The translations under genes were made by a program, and so were the position numbers. From Ricordea florida (taxonomy: Eukaryota > Cnidaria > Anthozoa > Corallimorpharia > Ricordeidae), in contig OX453278.1 in the NCBI GenBank assembly GCA_949710005.1, forward strand, positions 5,368,097-5,432,096: a DNA stretch of 64,000 bases, given 5' to 3'. The notes under the pieces were generated by a model that ran no database searches, was not told the DNA's origin, and was given only the letters and a program-made list of their open reading frames with translations. Of the stretch, positions 1-13,205 are shown piece by piece. Every line of letters starts with the position of its first letter. Positions within the stretch are counted from its first letter, which is position 1.

Positions 1-135
1 CCATTTTTGAAAATTTTCCTATGGACCCCTTTGCTATTTTGCCAAAAATGGTCATTTTAGACACTCTTGAAAAACTTTCCATTTCTCTTCTAATACGTCT
101 TTTTTCATGCGGTTTTTTGCATTGTAACAATCTAT

Positions 136-493
136 GATAGTTACGCTTTCAATCCATACTAATTAGGGTATTGTGCGACTTGTGCTTCTCATTTTTCAGC
201 CTTCCGAAATTTGCCAAAAAAATCGTCCATTTTTGAAAATTTTCCTATGGTCGCCCCTTTGCTATTTTGCCAAAAATGGCCATTTTATACACTAATAAAA
301 AACTTGTGCGACTATTAAAAAATTTGTGCGACTTGTACTTCTCATTTTTCAGCCTTCAGAAATTTGCCCAATTTTTCTTTTTTTCCTTTTGCTATTTTGC
401 CAAAAATGGCCATTTTAGACACTCTTGAAAAACTTGCCATTTCTCTTCTAATACGTCTTTTTTCATGCGGTGTTTTGCATTGTAACAATCTAT
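136..493 (+). repeat. Composite monomer, 358 bp (type c1a)
   Basis: A full-length left part is followed by a 130-bp extra piece. The left unit is normal up to TTTTATACACTAATAAAAAAC. It then jumps straight to TTGTGCGACTTG of a next unit, skipping the part that normally carries TCTAATACGTC and the GATAG anchor. A 20-bp stretch at the join (CTTGTGCGACTATTAAAAAA) is present twice in near-identical form. The right part has CCCAATTTTTCTTTTTTTCC instead of the usual CGTCCATTTTTGAAAATTTTCC. Confidence 0.9.
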
Positions 494-721
494 GATAGTT
501 ACGCTTTCAATCCATACTAATTAGGGTATTGTGCGACTTGTACTTCTCATTTTTCAGCCTTCAGAAATTTGCCCAAAAATTCATCAATTTTTGAAAATTT
601 TCCTATGGATCCCCCTTTGCTATTTTGCCAAGAATGGCCATTTTAGACACTATTAAAAAACTTGCCTTTTCTCTTCTAATACATCTTTTTTCATGCGCTT
701 TTTTGCATTGTAACAATCTAT

Positions 722-2089
722 GATAGTTACGCTTGCAATCCATACTAATTAGGGTATTGTGCGATTTGTACTTCTCATTTTTCAGCCATCCGAAATTTCC
801 TAAAAAATTCGTCCATTTTTGAAAATTTTCCTATGGTCGCCCCTTTGCTATTTTGCCAAAAATGGCCATTTTAGACACTATTAAAAAACTTGCCATTTCT
901 CTTCTAATACGTCTTTTTTCATGCGGTTTTTTGCATTGTAACAATGTATGATAGTTACGCTTTCAATCCATACTAATTAGGGTATTGTGCGAATTGTATT
1001 TCTCATTATTCAGCCTTCCGAAATTTGCCCAAAAAATCGTCCATTTTTGAAAATTTTCCTATGGTCCCCCCTTTTCTATTTTGCCAAAAATGGCAATTTT
1101 AGACACTCTTGAAAAACTTGCCATTTCTCTTCTAATACGTCTCTTTTCATGCGGTTTTTTGCATTGTAACAATCTATGATAGTTACGCTTTCAGTCCATA
1201 ATAATTAGGGTATTGTGCGACTTGTACTTCTTATTTTTTAGCCATCCGAAATTTGCAAAAAAAATCGTCAATTTTTGAAAATTTTCCTATGGTCCCCCCT
1301 TTGCTATTTTGCCAAAAATGGCCATTTTAGACACTCTTGAAAAACTTGCCATTTCTCTTCTAATACGTCTTTTTTCATGCGGTTTTTTGCATTGTAACAA
1401 TCTATGATAGTTACGCTTTCAATCCATACTAATTAGGGTATTGTGCGACTTGTACTTCTCATTTTTCAGCCATCCGAAATTTCCTAAAAAATTCGTCCAT
1501 TTTTGAAAATTTTCCTATGGTCGCCCCTTTGCTATTTTGCCAAAAATGGCCATTTTAGACACTATTAAAAAACTTGCCATTTCTCTTCTAATACGTCTTT
1601 TTTCATGCGGTTTTTTGCATTGTAACAATCTATGATAGTTACGCTTTCAATCCATACTAATTAGGGTATTGTGCGAATTGTATTTCTCATTATTCAGCCT
1701 TCCGATATTTGCCCAATAAATCGTCTATTTTTGAAAATTTTCCTATGGTCCCCCCTTTTCTATTTTGCCAAAAATGGCAATTTTAGACACTCTTGAAAAA
1801 CTTGCCATTTCTCTTCTAATACGTCTCTTTTCATGCGGTTTTTTGCATTGTAACAATCTATGATAGTTACGCTTTCAGTCCATAATAATTAGGGTATTGT
1901 GCGACTTGTACTTCTTATTTTTTAGCCATCCGAAATTTGCAAAAAAAATCGTCCATTTTTGAAAATTTTCCTATGGTCCCCCCTTTGCTATTTTGCCAAG
2001 AATGGCCATTTTAGACACGCTTGAAAAACTTGCCATTTCTCTTCTAATACGTCTTTTTTCATGCGGTTTTTTGCATTGTAACAATCTAT
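722..2089 (+). repeat. Tandem duplication of a 684-bp trimer (classes b-c-d)
   Basis: Monomers at 722, 950 and 1178 match those at 1406, 1634 and 1862 in the same order: CATCCGAAATTTCC with GGTCGCC, then GAATTGTATTTCTCATTATTC, then CTTCTTATTTTTTAGCC with TCCATAATAATT. The two copies share private variants, such as TTTCCTAAAAAATTCG and GAATTGTATTTC, that are not seen in the b and c monomers elsewhere. The duplication is therefore local and recent. Confidence 0.88.
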
Positions 2090-3000
2090 GATAGTTACGC
2101 TTTCAATCCATACTAATTAGGGTATTGTGCGACTTGTACTTCTCATTTTTCAGCCTTCCGAAATTTGCCCAAAAAATCGTCCATTTTTGAAAATTTTCCT
2201 ATGGTCCCGCTTTTGCTATTTTGCCAAAAATGGCCATTTTAGACACTATTAAAAAACTTGCCATTTCTCTTCTAATACGTCTTTTTTCATGCGGTTTTTT
2301 GCATTGTAACAATCTATGATAGTTACGCTTTCAATCCATACTAATTAGGGTATTGTGCGACTTCTACTTCTCATTTGTCAGCCTTCCGAAGTTTGCCCAA
2401 AAAATCGTCCATTTTTGAGAATTTTCATATGGTCCCCCTTTTGCTATTTTGCCAAAAATGGCCATTTTAGACACTATTAAAAAACTTGCCATTTCTCTTC
2501 TAATACGTCTTTTGTCATGCGGCTTTTTGCATTGTAACAATCTATGATAGTTACGCTTTCAGTCCATACTAATTAGGGTATTGTGCGACTTGTAATTCTT
2601 ATTTTTCAGCCATCCGAAATTTGCTAAAAAAATCGTCCATTTTTGAAAATTTTCCTATGGTCCCCCCTTTGCTATTTTGCCAAGAATGGCCATTTTAGAC
2701 AGTCTTGAAAAACTTGCCATTTCTCCTCTAATACGTCTTTTTTCATGCGGTTTTTTTGCATTGTAACAATCTATGATAGCTACGCTTTCAATCCATACTA
2801 ATTAGGGTATTGTGCGGCTTGTGCTTCTCATTTTTCAGCCTTCCGAAATTTGCCCAAAAAATCGTCCATTTTTGAAAATTTTCCTATGGACCCCTTTGCT
2901 ATTTTACCAAAAATGGTCATTTTAGACACTCTTGAAAAACTTTCCATTTCTCTTCTAATACGTCTTTTTTCATGCGGTTTTTTGCATTGTAACAATCTAT

Positions 3001-3358
3001 GATAGTTACGCTTTCAATCCATACTAATTAGGGTATTGTGCGACTTGTGCTTCTCATTTTTCAGCCTTCCGAAATTTGCCCAAAAAATCGTCCATTTTTG
3101 AAAATTTTCCTATGGTCCCCCCTTTGCTATTTTGCCAAAAATGGCCATTTTATACACTAATAAAAAACTTGTGCGACTATTAAAAAATTTGTGCGACTTG
3201 TACTTCTCATTTTTCAGCCATCAGAAATTTGCCCAATTTTTCTTTTTTTCCTTTTGCTATTTTGCCAAAAATGGCCATTTTAGACACTCTTGAAAAACTT
3301 GCCATTTCTCTTCTAATACGTCTTTTTTCATGCGGTTTTTTGCATTGTAACAATCTAT
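3001..3358 (+). repeat. Composite monomer, 358 bp (type c1a)
   Basis: Same structure as the unit at 136, with the TATACACTAATAAAAAAC join, two copies of the 20-bp joint sequence and the T-rich CAATTTTTC right part. It carries CAGCCATCAG where most others have CAGCCTTCAG. It follows a 226-bp g-class monomer (2775-3000). Confidence 0.9.
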
Positions 3359-3812
3359 GATAGTTACGCTTTCAATCCATACTAATTAGGGTATTGTGCG
3401 ACTTGTGCTTCTCATTTTTCAGCCTTCCGAAATTTGCCCAAAAAATCGTCCATTTTTGAAAATTTTCCTATGGTCCCCCCTTTGCTATTTTGCCAAAAAT
3501 GGCCATTTTAGACACTCTTGAAAAACTTGCCATTTCTCTTGTAATACGTCTTTTTTCATGCGGTTTTTTTCATTGTAACAATCTATGATAGTTACGCTTT
3601 CAATCCATACTAATTAGGGTATTGTGCGGCTTGTGCTTGTCATTTTTCAGCCTTCCGAAGTTTGCCCAAAAAATCGTCCATTTTTGAAAATTTTCCTATG
3701 GACCCCTTTGCTATTTTGCCAAAAATGATCATTTTAGACACTCTTGAAAAACTTGCCATTTCTCTTCTAATACGTCTTTTTTCATGCGGTTTTTTGCATT
3801 GTAACAATCTAT

Positions 3813-4170
3813 GATAGTTACGCTTTCAATCCATACTAATTAGGGTATTGTGCGACTTGTGCTTCTCATTTTTCAGCCTTCCGAAATTTGCCCAAAAAAT
3901 CGTCTATTTTTGAAAATTTTCCTATGGTCCCCCCTTTGCTATTTTGCCAAAAATGGCCATTTTATACACTAATAAAAAACTTGTGCGACTATTAAAAAAT
4001 TTGTGCGACTTGTACTTCTCATTTTTTTGCCTTCAGAAATTTGCCCAATTTTTCTTTTTTTCCTTTTGCTATTTTGCCAAAAATGGCCATTTTAGAAACT
4101 CTTGAAAAACTTGCCATTTCTCTTCTAATACGTCTTTTTTCATGCGGTGTTTTGCATTGTAACAATCTAT
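3813..4170 (+). repeat. Composite monomer, 358 bp (type c1b)
   Basis: Same join as the c1a units, but the right part reads CATTTTTTTGCCTTCAG instead of CATTTTTCAGCCTTCAG. Only 812 bp separates it from the composite at 3001, so two composites lie within one short segment. The downstream monomer at 4171 is class a. Confidence 0.9.
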
Positions 4171-5761
4171 GAAAGTTACGCTTTCAATCCATACTAATTA
4201 GGGTATTGTGCGACTTGTACTTCTCATTTTTCAGCCTTCAGAAGTTTGCCCAAAAATTCATCAATTTTTGAAAATTTTCCTATGGATCCCCCTTTGCTAT
4301 TTTGCCAAGAATGGCCATTTTAGACACTATTAAAAAACTTGCCTTTTCTCTTCTAATACATCTTTTTTCATGCGCTTTTTTGCATTGTAACAATCTATGA
4401 TAGTTACGCTTGCAATCCATACTAATTAGGGTATTGTGCGACTTGTACTTCTCATTTTTCAGCCATCCGAAATTTGCTAAAAAATTCGTCCATTTTTGAA
4501 AATTTTCCTATGGTCGCCCCTTTGCTATTTTGCCAAAAATGGCCATTTTAGACACTATTAAAAAACTTGCCATTTCTCTTCTAATACGTCTTTTTTCATG
4601 CGGTGTTTTGCATTGTAACAATCTATGATAGTTACGCTTTCAATCCATACTAATTAGGGTATTGTGCGACTTCTACTTCTCATTTGTCAGCCTTCCGAAG
4701 TTTGCCCAAAAAATCGTCCATCTTTGAGAATTTTCCTATGGTCCCCCTTTTGCTATTTTGCCAAAAATGGCCATTTTAGACACTATTAAAAAACTTGCCA
4801 TTTCTCTTCTAATACGTCTTTTGTCATGCGGTTTTTTGCATTGTAACAATCTATGATAGTTACGCTTTCAGTCCATACTAATTAGGGTATTGTGCGACTT
4901 GTACTTCTTATTTTTCAGCCATCCGAAATTTGCTAAAAAAATCGTCCATTTTTGAAAATTTTCCTATGGTCCCCCCATTTGCTATTTTGCCAAAAATGGC
5001 CATTTTAGACACTCTTGAAAAACTTGCCATTTCTCTTCTAATACGTCTTTTTTCATGCGGTTTTTTTCATTGTAACAATCTATGATAGTTACGCTTTCAA
5101 TCCTTACTAATTAGGGTATTGTGCGGCTTGTGCTTCTCATTTTTCAGCCTTCCGAAATTTGCCCAAAAAATCGTCCATTTTTGAAAATTCTCCTATGGAC
5201 CCCTTTGCTATTTTGCCAAAAATGGCCATTTTAGACACTCTTGAAAAACTTGCCATTTCTCCTCTAATACGTCTTTTTTCATGCGGTTTTTTTCATTGTA
5301 ACAATCTATGATAGTTACGCTTTCAATCCATACTAATTAGGGTATTGTGCGGCTTGTGCTTCTCATTTTTCAGCCTTCCGAAATTTGCCCAAAAAATCGT
5401 CCATTTTTGAAAATTTTCCTATGGACCCCTTTGCTATTTTGCCAAAAATGGCCATTTTAGACACTCTTGAAAAACTTGCCATTTCTCCTCTAATACGTCT
5501 TTTTTCATGCGGTTTTTTTCATTGTAACAATCTATGATAGTTACGCTTTCAATCCATACTAATTAGGGTATTGTGCGGCTTGTACTTCTCATTTTTCAGC
5601 CTTCCGAAATTTGCCCAAAAAATCGTCCATTTTTGAAAATTTTCCTATGGACCCCTTTGCTATTTTGCCAAAAATGGTCATTTTAGACACTCTTGAAAAA
5701 CTTGCCATTTCTCTTCTAATACGTCTTTTTTCATGCGGTTTTTTGCATTGTAACAATCTAT

Positions 5762-6119
5762 GATAGTTACGCTTTCAATCCATACTAATTAGGGTATTGT
5801 GCGACTTGTGCTTCTCATTTTTCAGCCTTCCGAAATTTGCCCAAAAAATCGTCCATTTTTGAAAATTTTCCTATGGTCCCCCCTTTGCTATTTTGCCAAA
5901 AATGGCCATTTTATACACTAATAAAAAACTTGTGCGACTATTAAAAAATTTGTGCGACTTGTACTTCTCATTTTTCAGCCTTCAGAAATTTGCCCAATTT
6001 TTCTTTTTTTCCTTTTGCTATTTTGCCAAAAATGGCCATTTTAGACACTCTTGAAAAACTTGCCATTTCTCTTCTAATACGTCTTTTTTCATGCGGTGTT
6101 TTGCATTGTAACAATCTAT
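5762..6119 (+). repeat. Composite monomer, 358 bp (type c1a)
   Basis: Same join and 20-bp duplication as the unit at 136. It opens the first copy of a 1,722-bp higher-order unit whose second copy begins with the composite at 7484. Confidence 0.9.
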
Positions 6120-7483
6120 GATAGTTACGCTTTCAATCCATACTAATTAGGGTATTGTGCGACTTGTACTTCTCATTTTTCAGCCTTCAGAAATTTGCCG
6201 AAAAATTCATCAATTTTTGAAAATTTTCCTATGGATCCCCGTTTGCTATTTTGCCAAGAATGGCCATTTTAGACACTATTAAAAAACTTGCCTTTTCTCT
6301 TCTAATACATCTTTTTTCATGCGCTTTTTTGCATTGTAACAATCTATGATAGTTACGCTTGCAATCCATACTAATTAGGGTATTGTGCGACTTGTACTTC
6401 TCATTTTTCAGCCATCCGAAATTTGCTAAGAAATTCGTCCATTTTTGAAAATTTTCCTATGGTCGACCCTTTGCTATTTTGCCAAAAATGGCCATTTTAG
6501 ACACTATTATAAAACTTGCCATTTCTCTTCTAATACGTCTTTTTTCATGCGGTTTTTTTCATTGTAACAATCTATGATAGTTACGCTTTCAATCCATACT
6601 AATTAGGGTATTGTGCGGCTTGTGCTTCTCATTTTTCAGCCTTCCGAAATTTGCCCAAAAAATCGTCCATTTTTGAAAATTCTCCTATGGACCCCTTTGC
6701 TATTTTGCCAAAAATGGCCATTTTAGACACTCTTGAAAAACTTGCCATTTCTCCTCTAATACGTCTTTTTTCATGCGGTTTTTTTCATTGTAACAATCTA
6801 TGATAGTTACGCTTTCAATCCATACTAATTAGGGTATTGTGCGGCTTGTGCTTCTCACTTTTCAGCCTTCCGAAATTTGCCCAAAAAATCGTCCATTTTT
6901 GAAAATTTTCCTATGGACCCCTTTGCTATTTTGCCAAAAATGGTCATTTTAGACACTCTTGAAAAACTTGCCATTTCTCTTCTAATACGTCTTTTTTCAT
7001 GCGGTTTTTTGCATTGTAACAATCTATGATAGTTACGCTTTCAATCCATACTAATTAGGGTATTGTGCGACTTCTACTTCTCATTTGTCAGCCTTCCGAA
7101 GTTTGCCCAAAAAATCGTCCATTTTTCAGAATTTTCCTATGGTCCCCCTTTTGCTATTTTGCCAAAAATGGCCATTTTAGACACTATTAAAAAACTTGCC
7201 ATTTCTCTTCTAATACGTCTTTTGTCATGCGGCTTTTTGCATTGTAACAATCTATGATAGTTACGCTTTTAGTCCATACTAATTAGGGTATTGTGCGAAT
7301 TGTACTTCTTATTTTTCAGCCATCCGAAATTTGCTAAAAAAATCGTCCATTTTTGAAAATTTTCCTATGGTCCCCCCTTTGCTATTTTGCCAAAAATGGC
7401 CATTTTAGACACTCTTGAAAAACTTGCCATTTCTCTTCTAATACGTCTTTTTTCATGCGGTTTTTTTCATTGTAACAATCTAT

Positions 7484-7841
7484 GATAGTTACGCTTTCAA
7501 TCCATACTAATTAGGGTATTGTGCGGCTTGTGCTTCTCATTTTTCAGCCTTCCGAAATTTGCCCAAAAAATTGTCCATTTTTGAAAATTTTCCTATGGTC
7601 CCCCGTTTGTTATTTTGCCAAAAATGGCCATTTTATACACTAATAAAAAACTTGTGCGACTATTAAAAAATTTGTGCGACTTGTACTTCTCATTTTTTTG
7701 CCTTCAGAAATTTGCCCAATTTTTCTTTTTTTCCTTTTGCTATTTTGCCAAAAATGGCCATTTTAGAAACTCTTGAAAAACTTGCCATTTCTCTTCTAAT
7801 ACGTCTTTTTTCATGCGGTGTTTTGCATTGTAACAATCTAT
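7484..7841 (+). repeat. Composite monomer, 358 bp (type c1b)
   Basis: Carries the CATTTTTTTGCC variant of the right part, unlike its counterpart 1,722 bp upstream at 5762, which has CATTTTTCAGCC. The two copies of this higher-order unit therefore differ in composite subtype while sharing downstream monomers. Local exchange between composite copies would explain this. Confidence 0.9.
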
Positions 7842-10800
7842 GATAGTTACGCTTTCAATCCATACTAATTAGGGTATTGTGCGACTTGTACTTCTCATTT
7901 TTCAGCCTTCAGAAATTTGCCGAAAAATTCATCAATTTTTGAAAATTTTCCTATGGATCCCCCTTTGCTATTTTGCCAAGAATGGCCATTTTAGACACTA
8001 TTAAAAAACTTGCCTTTTCTCTTCTAATACATCTTTTTTCATGCGCTTTTTTGCATTGTAACAATCTATGATAGTTACGCTTGCAATCCATACTAATTAG
8101 GGTATTGTGCGACTTGTACTTCTCATTTTTCAGCCATCCGAAATTTGCTAAGAAATTCGTCCATTTTTGAAAATTTTCCTATGGTCGACCCTTTGCTATT
8201 TTGCCAAAAATGGCCATTTTAGACACTATTATAAAACTTGCCATTTCTCTTCTAATACGTCTTTTTTCATGCGGTTTTTTTCATTGTAACAATCTATGAT
8301 AGTTACGCTTTCAATCCATACTAATTAGGGTATTGTGCGGCTTGTGCTTCTCATTTTTCAGCCTTCCGAAATTTGCCCAAAAAATCGTCCATTTTTGAAA
8401 ATTCTCCTATGGACCCCTTTGCTATTTTGCCAAAAATGGCCATTTTAGACACTCTTGAAAAACTTGCCATTTCTCCTCTAATACGTCTTTTTTCATGCGG
8501 TTTTTTTCATTGTAACAATCTATGATAGTTACGCTTTCAATCCATACTAATTAGGGTATTGTGCGGCTTGTGCTTCTCATTTTTCAGCCTTCCGAAATTT
8601 GCCCAAAAAATCGTCCATTTTTGAAAATTTTCCTATGGACCCCTTTGCTATTTTGCCAAAAATGGTCATTTTAGACACTCTTGAAAAACTTGCCATTTCT
8701 CTTCTAATACGTCTTTTTTCATGCGGTTTTTTGCATTGTAACAATCTATGATAGTTACGCTTTCAATCCATACTAATTAGGGTATTGTGCGACTTCTACT
8801 TCTCATTTGTCAGCCTTCCGAAGTTTGCCCAAAAAATCGTCCATTTTTCAGAATTTTCCTATGGTCCCCCTTTTGCTATTTTGCCAAGAATGGCCATTTT
8901 AGACACTATTAAAAAACTTGCCTTTTCTCTTCTAATACATCTTTTTTCATGCGCTTTTTTGCATTGTAACAATCTATGATAGTTACGCTTGCAATCCATA
9001 CTAATTAGGGTATTGTGCGACTTGTACTTCTCATTTTTCAGCCATCCGAAATTTGCTAAAAAATTCGTCCATTTTTGAAAATTTTCCTATGGTCGCCCCT
9101 TTGCTATTTTGCCAAAAATGGCCATTTTAGACACTATTAAAAAACTTGCCATTTCTCTTCTAATACGTCTTTTTTCATGCGGTTTTTTGCATTGTAACAA
9201 TCTATGATAGTTACGCTTTCAATCCATACTAATTAGGGTATTGTGCGAATTGTGTTTCTCATTATTCAGCCTTCCGAAATTTGCCCAAAAAATCGTCCAT
9301 TTGTGAAAATTTTCCTATGGTCCCCCCTTTTCTATTTTGCCAAAAATGGCCATTTTAGACACTCTTGAAAAACTTGCCATTTCTCTTCTAATACGTCTCT
9401 TTTCATGCGGTTTTTTGCATTGTAACAATCTATAATAGTTACGCTTTCAGTCCATAATAATTAGGGTATTGTGCGACTTGTACTTCTTATTTTTTAGCCA
9501 TCCGAAATTTGCAAAAAAAATCGTCCATTTTTGAAAATTTTCCTATGGTCCCCCCTTTGCTATTTTGCCAAAAATGGCCATTTTAGACACTCTTGAAAAA
9601 CTTGCCATTTCTCTTCTAATACGTCTTTTTTCATGCGGTCTTTTCCATTGTAACAATCTATGATAGTTACGCTTTCAGTCCATACTAATTAGGGTATTGT
9701 GCGACTTCTACTTCTCATTTGTCAGCCTTCCGAAGTTTGCCCAAAAAATCGTCCATTTTTCAGAATTTTCCTATGGTCCCCCTTTTGCTATTTTGCCAAA
9801 AATGGCCATTTTAGACACTATTAAAAAACTTGCCATTTCTCTTCTAATACGTCTTTTGTCATGCGGCTTTTTGCATTGTAACAATCTATGATAGTTACGC
9901 TTTCAGTCCATACTAATTAGGGTATTGTGCGACTTGTACTTCTTATTTTTCAGCCATCCGAAATTTGCTAAAAAAATCGTCCATTTTTGAAAATTTTCCT
10001 ATGGTCCCCCCTTTGCTATTTTGCCAAAAATGGCCATTTTAGACACTCTTGAAAAACTTGCAGTTTCTCTTCTAATACGTCTTTTTTCATGCGGTTTTTT
10101 TCATTGTAACAATCTATGATAGTTACGCTTTCAATCCATACTAATTAGGGTATTGTGCGGCTTGTGCTTCTCATTTTTCAGCCTTCCGAAATTTGCCCAA
10201 AAAATCGTCCATTTTTGAAAATTTTTCTATGGACCCCTTTGCTATTTTGCCAAAAATGGCCATTTTAGACACTCTTGAAAAACTTGCCATTTCTCTTCTA
10301 ATACGTCTTTTTTCATGCGGTTTTTTGCATTGTAACAATCTATGATAGTTACGCTTTCAATCCATACTAATTAGGGTATTGTGCGACTTGTACTTCTCAT
10401 TTTTCAGCCTTCAGAAGTTTGCCCAAAAATTCATCAATTTTTGAAAATTTTCCTATGGATCCCCCTTTGCTATTTTGCCAAGAATGGCCATTTTAGACAC
10501 TATTAAAAAACTTGCCTTTTCTCTTCTAATACATCTTTTTTCATGCGCTTTTTTGCATTGTAACAATCTATGATAGTTACGCTTGCAATCCATACTAATT
10601 AGGGTATTGTGCGACTTGTACTTCTCATTTTTCAGCCATCCGAAATTTGCTAAAAAATTCGTCCATTTTTGAAAATTTTCCTATGGTCGCCCCTTTGCTA
10701 TTTTGCCAAAAATGGCCATTTTAGACACTATTAAAAAACTTGCCATTTCTCTTCTAATACGTCTTTTTTCATGCGGTTTTTTGCATTGTAACAATCTATG

Positions 10801-12847
10801 ATAGTTACGCTTTCAATCCATACTAATTAGGGTATTGTGCGAATTGTGTTTCTCATTATTCAGCCTTCCGAAATTTGCCCAAAAAATCGTCCATTTGTGA
10901 AAATTTTCCTATGGTCCCCCCTTTTCTATTTTGCCAAAAATGGCCATTTTAGACACTCTTGAAAAACTTGCCATTTCTGTTCTAATACGTCTCTTTTCAT
11001 GCGGTTTTTTGCATTGTAACAATCTATGATAGTTATGCTTTCAGTCCATAATAATTAGGGTATTGTGCGACTTGTACTTCTTATTTTTCAGCCATCCGAA
11101 ATTTGCTAAAAAAATCGTCCATTTTTGAAAATTTTCCTATGGTCCCCCCTTTGCTATTTTGCCAAAAATGGCCATTTTAGACACTCTTGAAAAACTTGCC
11201 ATTTCTCTTCTAATACGTCTTTTTTCATGCGGTTTTTTTCATTGTAACAATCTATGATAGTTACGCTTTCAATCCATACTAATTAGGGTATTGTGCGGCT
11301 TGTGCTTCTCATTTTTCAGCCTTCCGAAATTTGCCCAAAAAATCGTCCATTTTTGAAAATTTTTCTATGGACCCCTTTGCTATTTTGCCAAAAATGGCCA
11401 TTTTAGACACTCTTGAAAAACTTGCCATTTCTCTTCTAATACGTCTTTTTTCATGCGGTTTTTTGCATTGTAACAATCTATGATAGTTACGCTTTCAATC
11501 CATATTAATTAGGGTATTGTGCGACTTGTGCTTTTCATTTTTCAGCCTTCCGAAATTTGCCCAAAAAATAATCAATTTTTGAAAATTTTCCTATGGTCCC
11601 CCCTTTACTATTTTGCCAAAAATGGCCATTTTAGACACTATTAAAAAACTTGCCATTTCTCTTCTAATACATCTTTTTTCATGCGGTTTTTTGCATTGTA
11701 ACAATCTATGATAGTTACGCTTTCAATCCATATTAATTAGGGTATTGTGCGACTTGTGCTTTTCATTTTTCAGCCTTCCGAAATTTGCCCAAAAAATAAT
11801 CAATTTTTGAAAATTTTCCTATGGTTCCCCCTTTACTATTTTGCCAAAAATGGCCATTTTAGACACTATTAAAAAACTTGCCATTTCTCTTCTAATACAT
11901 CTTTTTTCATGCGCTTTTTTGCATTGTAACAATCTATGATAGTTACGCTTTCAATCCATACTAATTAGGGTATTTTGCGACTTGTACTTCTCATTTTTCA
12001 GCCATCCGAAATTTGCTAAAAAATTCGTCCATTTTTGAAAATTTTCCTATGGTCGCCATTTTGCTATTTTGCCAAAAATTGCCATTTTAGACAATATTAA
12101 AAAACTTGCCATGTCCCTTCTAATACGTCTTTTTTCATGCAGTTTTTTGCATTGTAACAATCTATGATAGTTACGCTTTCAATCCATACTAATTAGGGTA
12201 TTGTGCGACTTCTACTTCTCATTTGTCAGCCTTCCGAAGTTTGCCCAAAAAATCGTCCATTTTTGAGAATTTTCCTATGGTCCCTCTTTTGCTATTTTGC
12301 CAAAAATGGCCATTTTAGACACTATTAAAAAACTTGCCATTTCTCTTCTAATACGTCTTTTGTCATGCGGCTTTTTGCATTGTAACAATCTATGATAGTT
12401 ACGCTTTCAGTCCATACTAATTAGGGTATTGTGCGACTTGTAATTCTTATTTTTCAGCCATCCAAAATTTGCTAAAAAAATCGTCCATTTTTGAAAATTT
12501 TCCTATGGTCCCCCCTTTGCTATTTTGCCAAAAATGGCCATTTTAGACACTCTTGAAAAACTTGCCATTTCTCTTCTAATACGTCTTTTTTCATGCGGTT
12601 TTTTTCATTGTAACAATCTATGATAGTTACGCTTTCAATCCATACTAATTAGGGTATTGTGCGGCTTGTGCTTCTCATTTTTCAGCCTTCCGAAATTTGC
12701 CCAAAAAATCGTCCATTTTTGAAAATTTTCCTATGGACCCCTTTGCTATTTTGCCAAAAATGGTCATTTTAGACACTCTTGAAAAACTTGCCATTTCTCT
12801 TCTAATACGTCTTTTTTCATGCGGTTTTTTGCATTGTAACAATCTAT

Positions 12848-13205
12848 GATAGTTACGCTTTCAATCCATACTAATTAGGGTATTGTGCGACTTGTGCTTC
12901 TCATTTTTCAGCCTTCCGAAATTTGCCCAAAAAATCGTCCATTTTTGAAAATTTTCCTATGGTCCCCCGTTTGCTATTTTGCCAAAAATGGCCATTTTAT
13001 ACACTAATAAAAAACTTGTGCGACTATTAAAAAATTTGTGCGACTTGTACTTCTCATTTTTTTGCCTTTAGAAATTTGCCCAATTTTTCTTTTTTTCCTT
13101 TTGCTATTTTGCCAAAAATGGCCATTTTAGAAACTCTTGAAAAACTTGCCATTTCTCTTCTAATACGTCTTTTTTCATGCGGTGTTTTGCATTGTAACAA
13201 TCTAT
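12848..13205 (+). repeat. Composite monomer, 358 bp (type c1b)
   Basis: Join and 20-bp duplication as in the other c1 units, with right part CATTTTTTTGCCTTTAG. It is followed by classes a, b, c, d, e, f and g in order (13206-14798), which defines the canonical order of domain A. Confidence 0.9.

Larger units (their letters stand above)
5762..8885 (+). repeat. Tandem 1,722-bp higher-order repeat, second copy cut short
   Basis: Copy 1 runs 5762-7483 and copy 2 from 7484 to about 8885. Anchor spacing is the same in both (358, 228, 228, 226, 226, 228). Private variants such as GGTCGACCC, CACTATTATAAAAC and CATTTTTCAGAATTTTCC recur at the same offset. Copy 2 stops matching inside the monomer 8750-8977, where it switches to a class-a ending (GCCAAGAATGG, CTTGCCTTTTCTC, ATACATC, TGCGCTTTTTT). 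Confidence 0.88.

Noticed and set aside
3150-3290. 130-bp piece in the composites as a foreign insertion
   Set aside because: Its sequence (TTGTGCGACTTGTAC to TTTTGCCAAAAATGG) is itself satellite, so it is a partial unit joined out of register, not a new element.
7063-7257. 64-codon ORF, repeated almost unchanged at 8785 and 9697
   Set aside because: It starts at TTG, lies wholly within one satellite monomer and exists only because a TGA is mutated. Similarity of the copies is satellite similarity, not a protein family.
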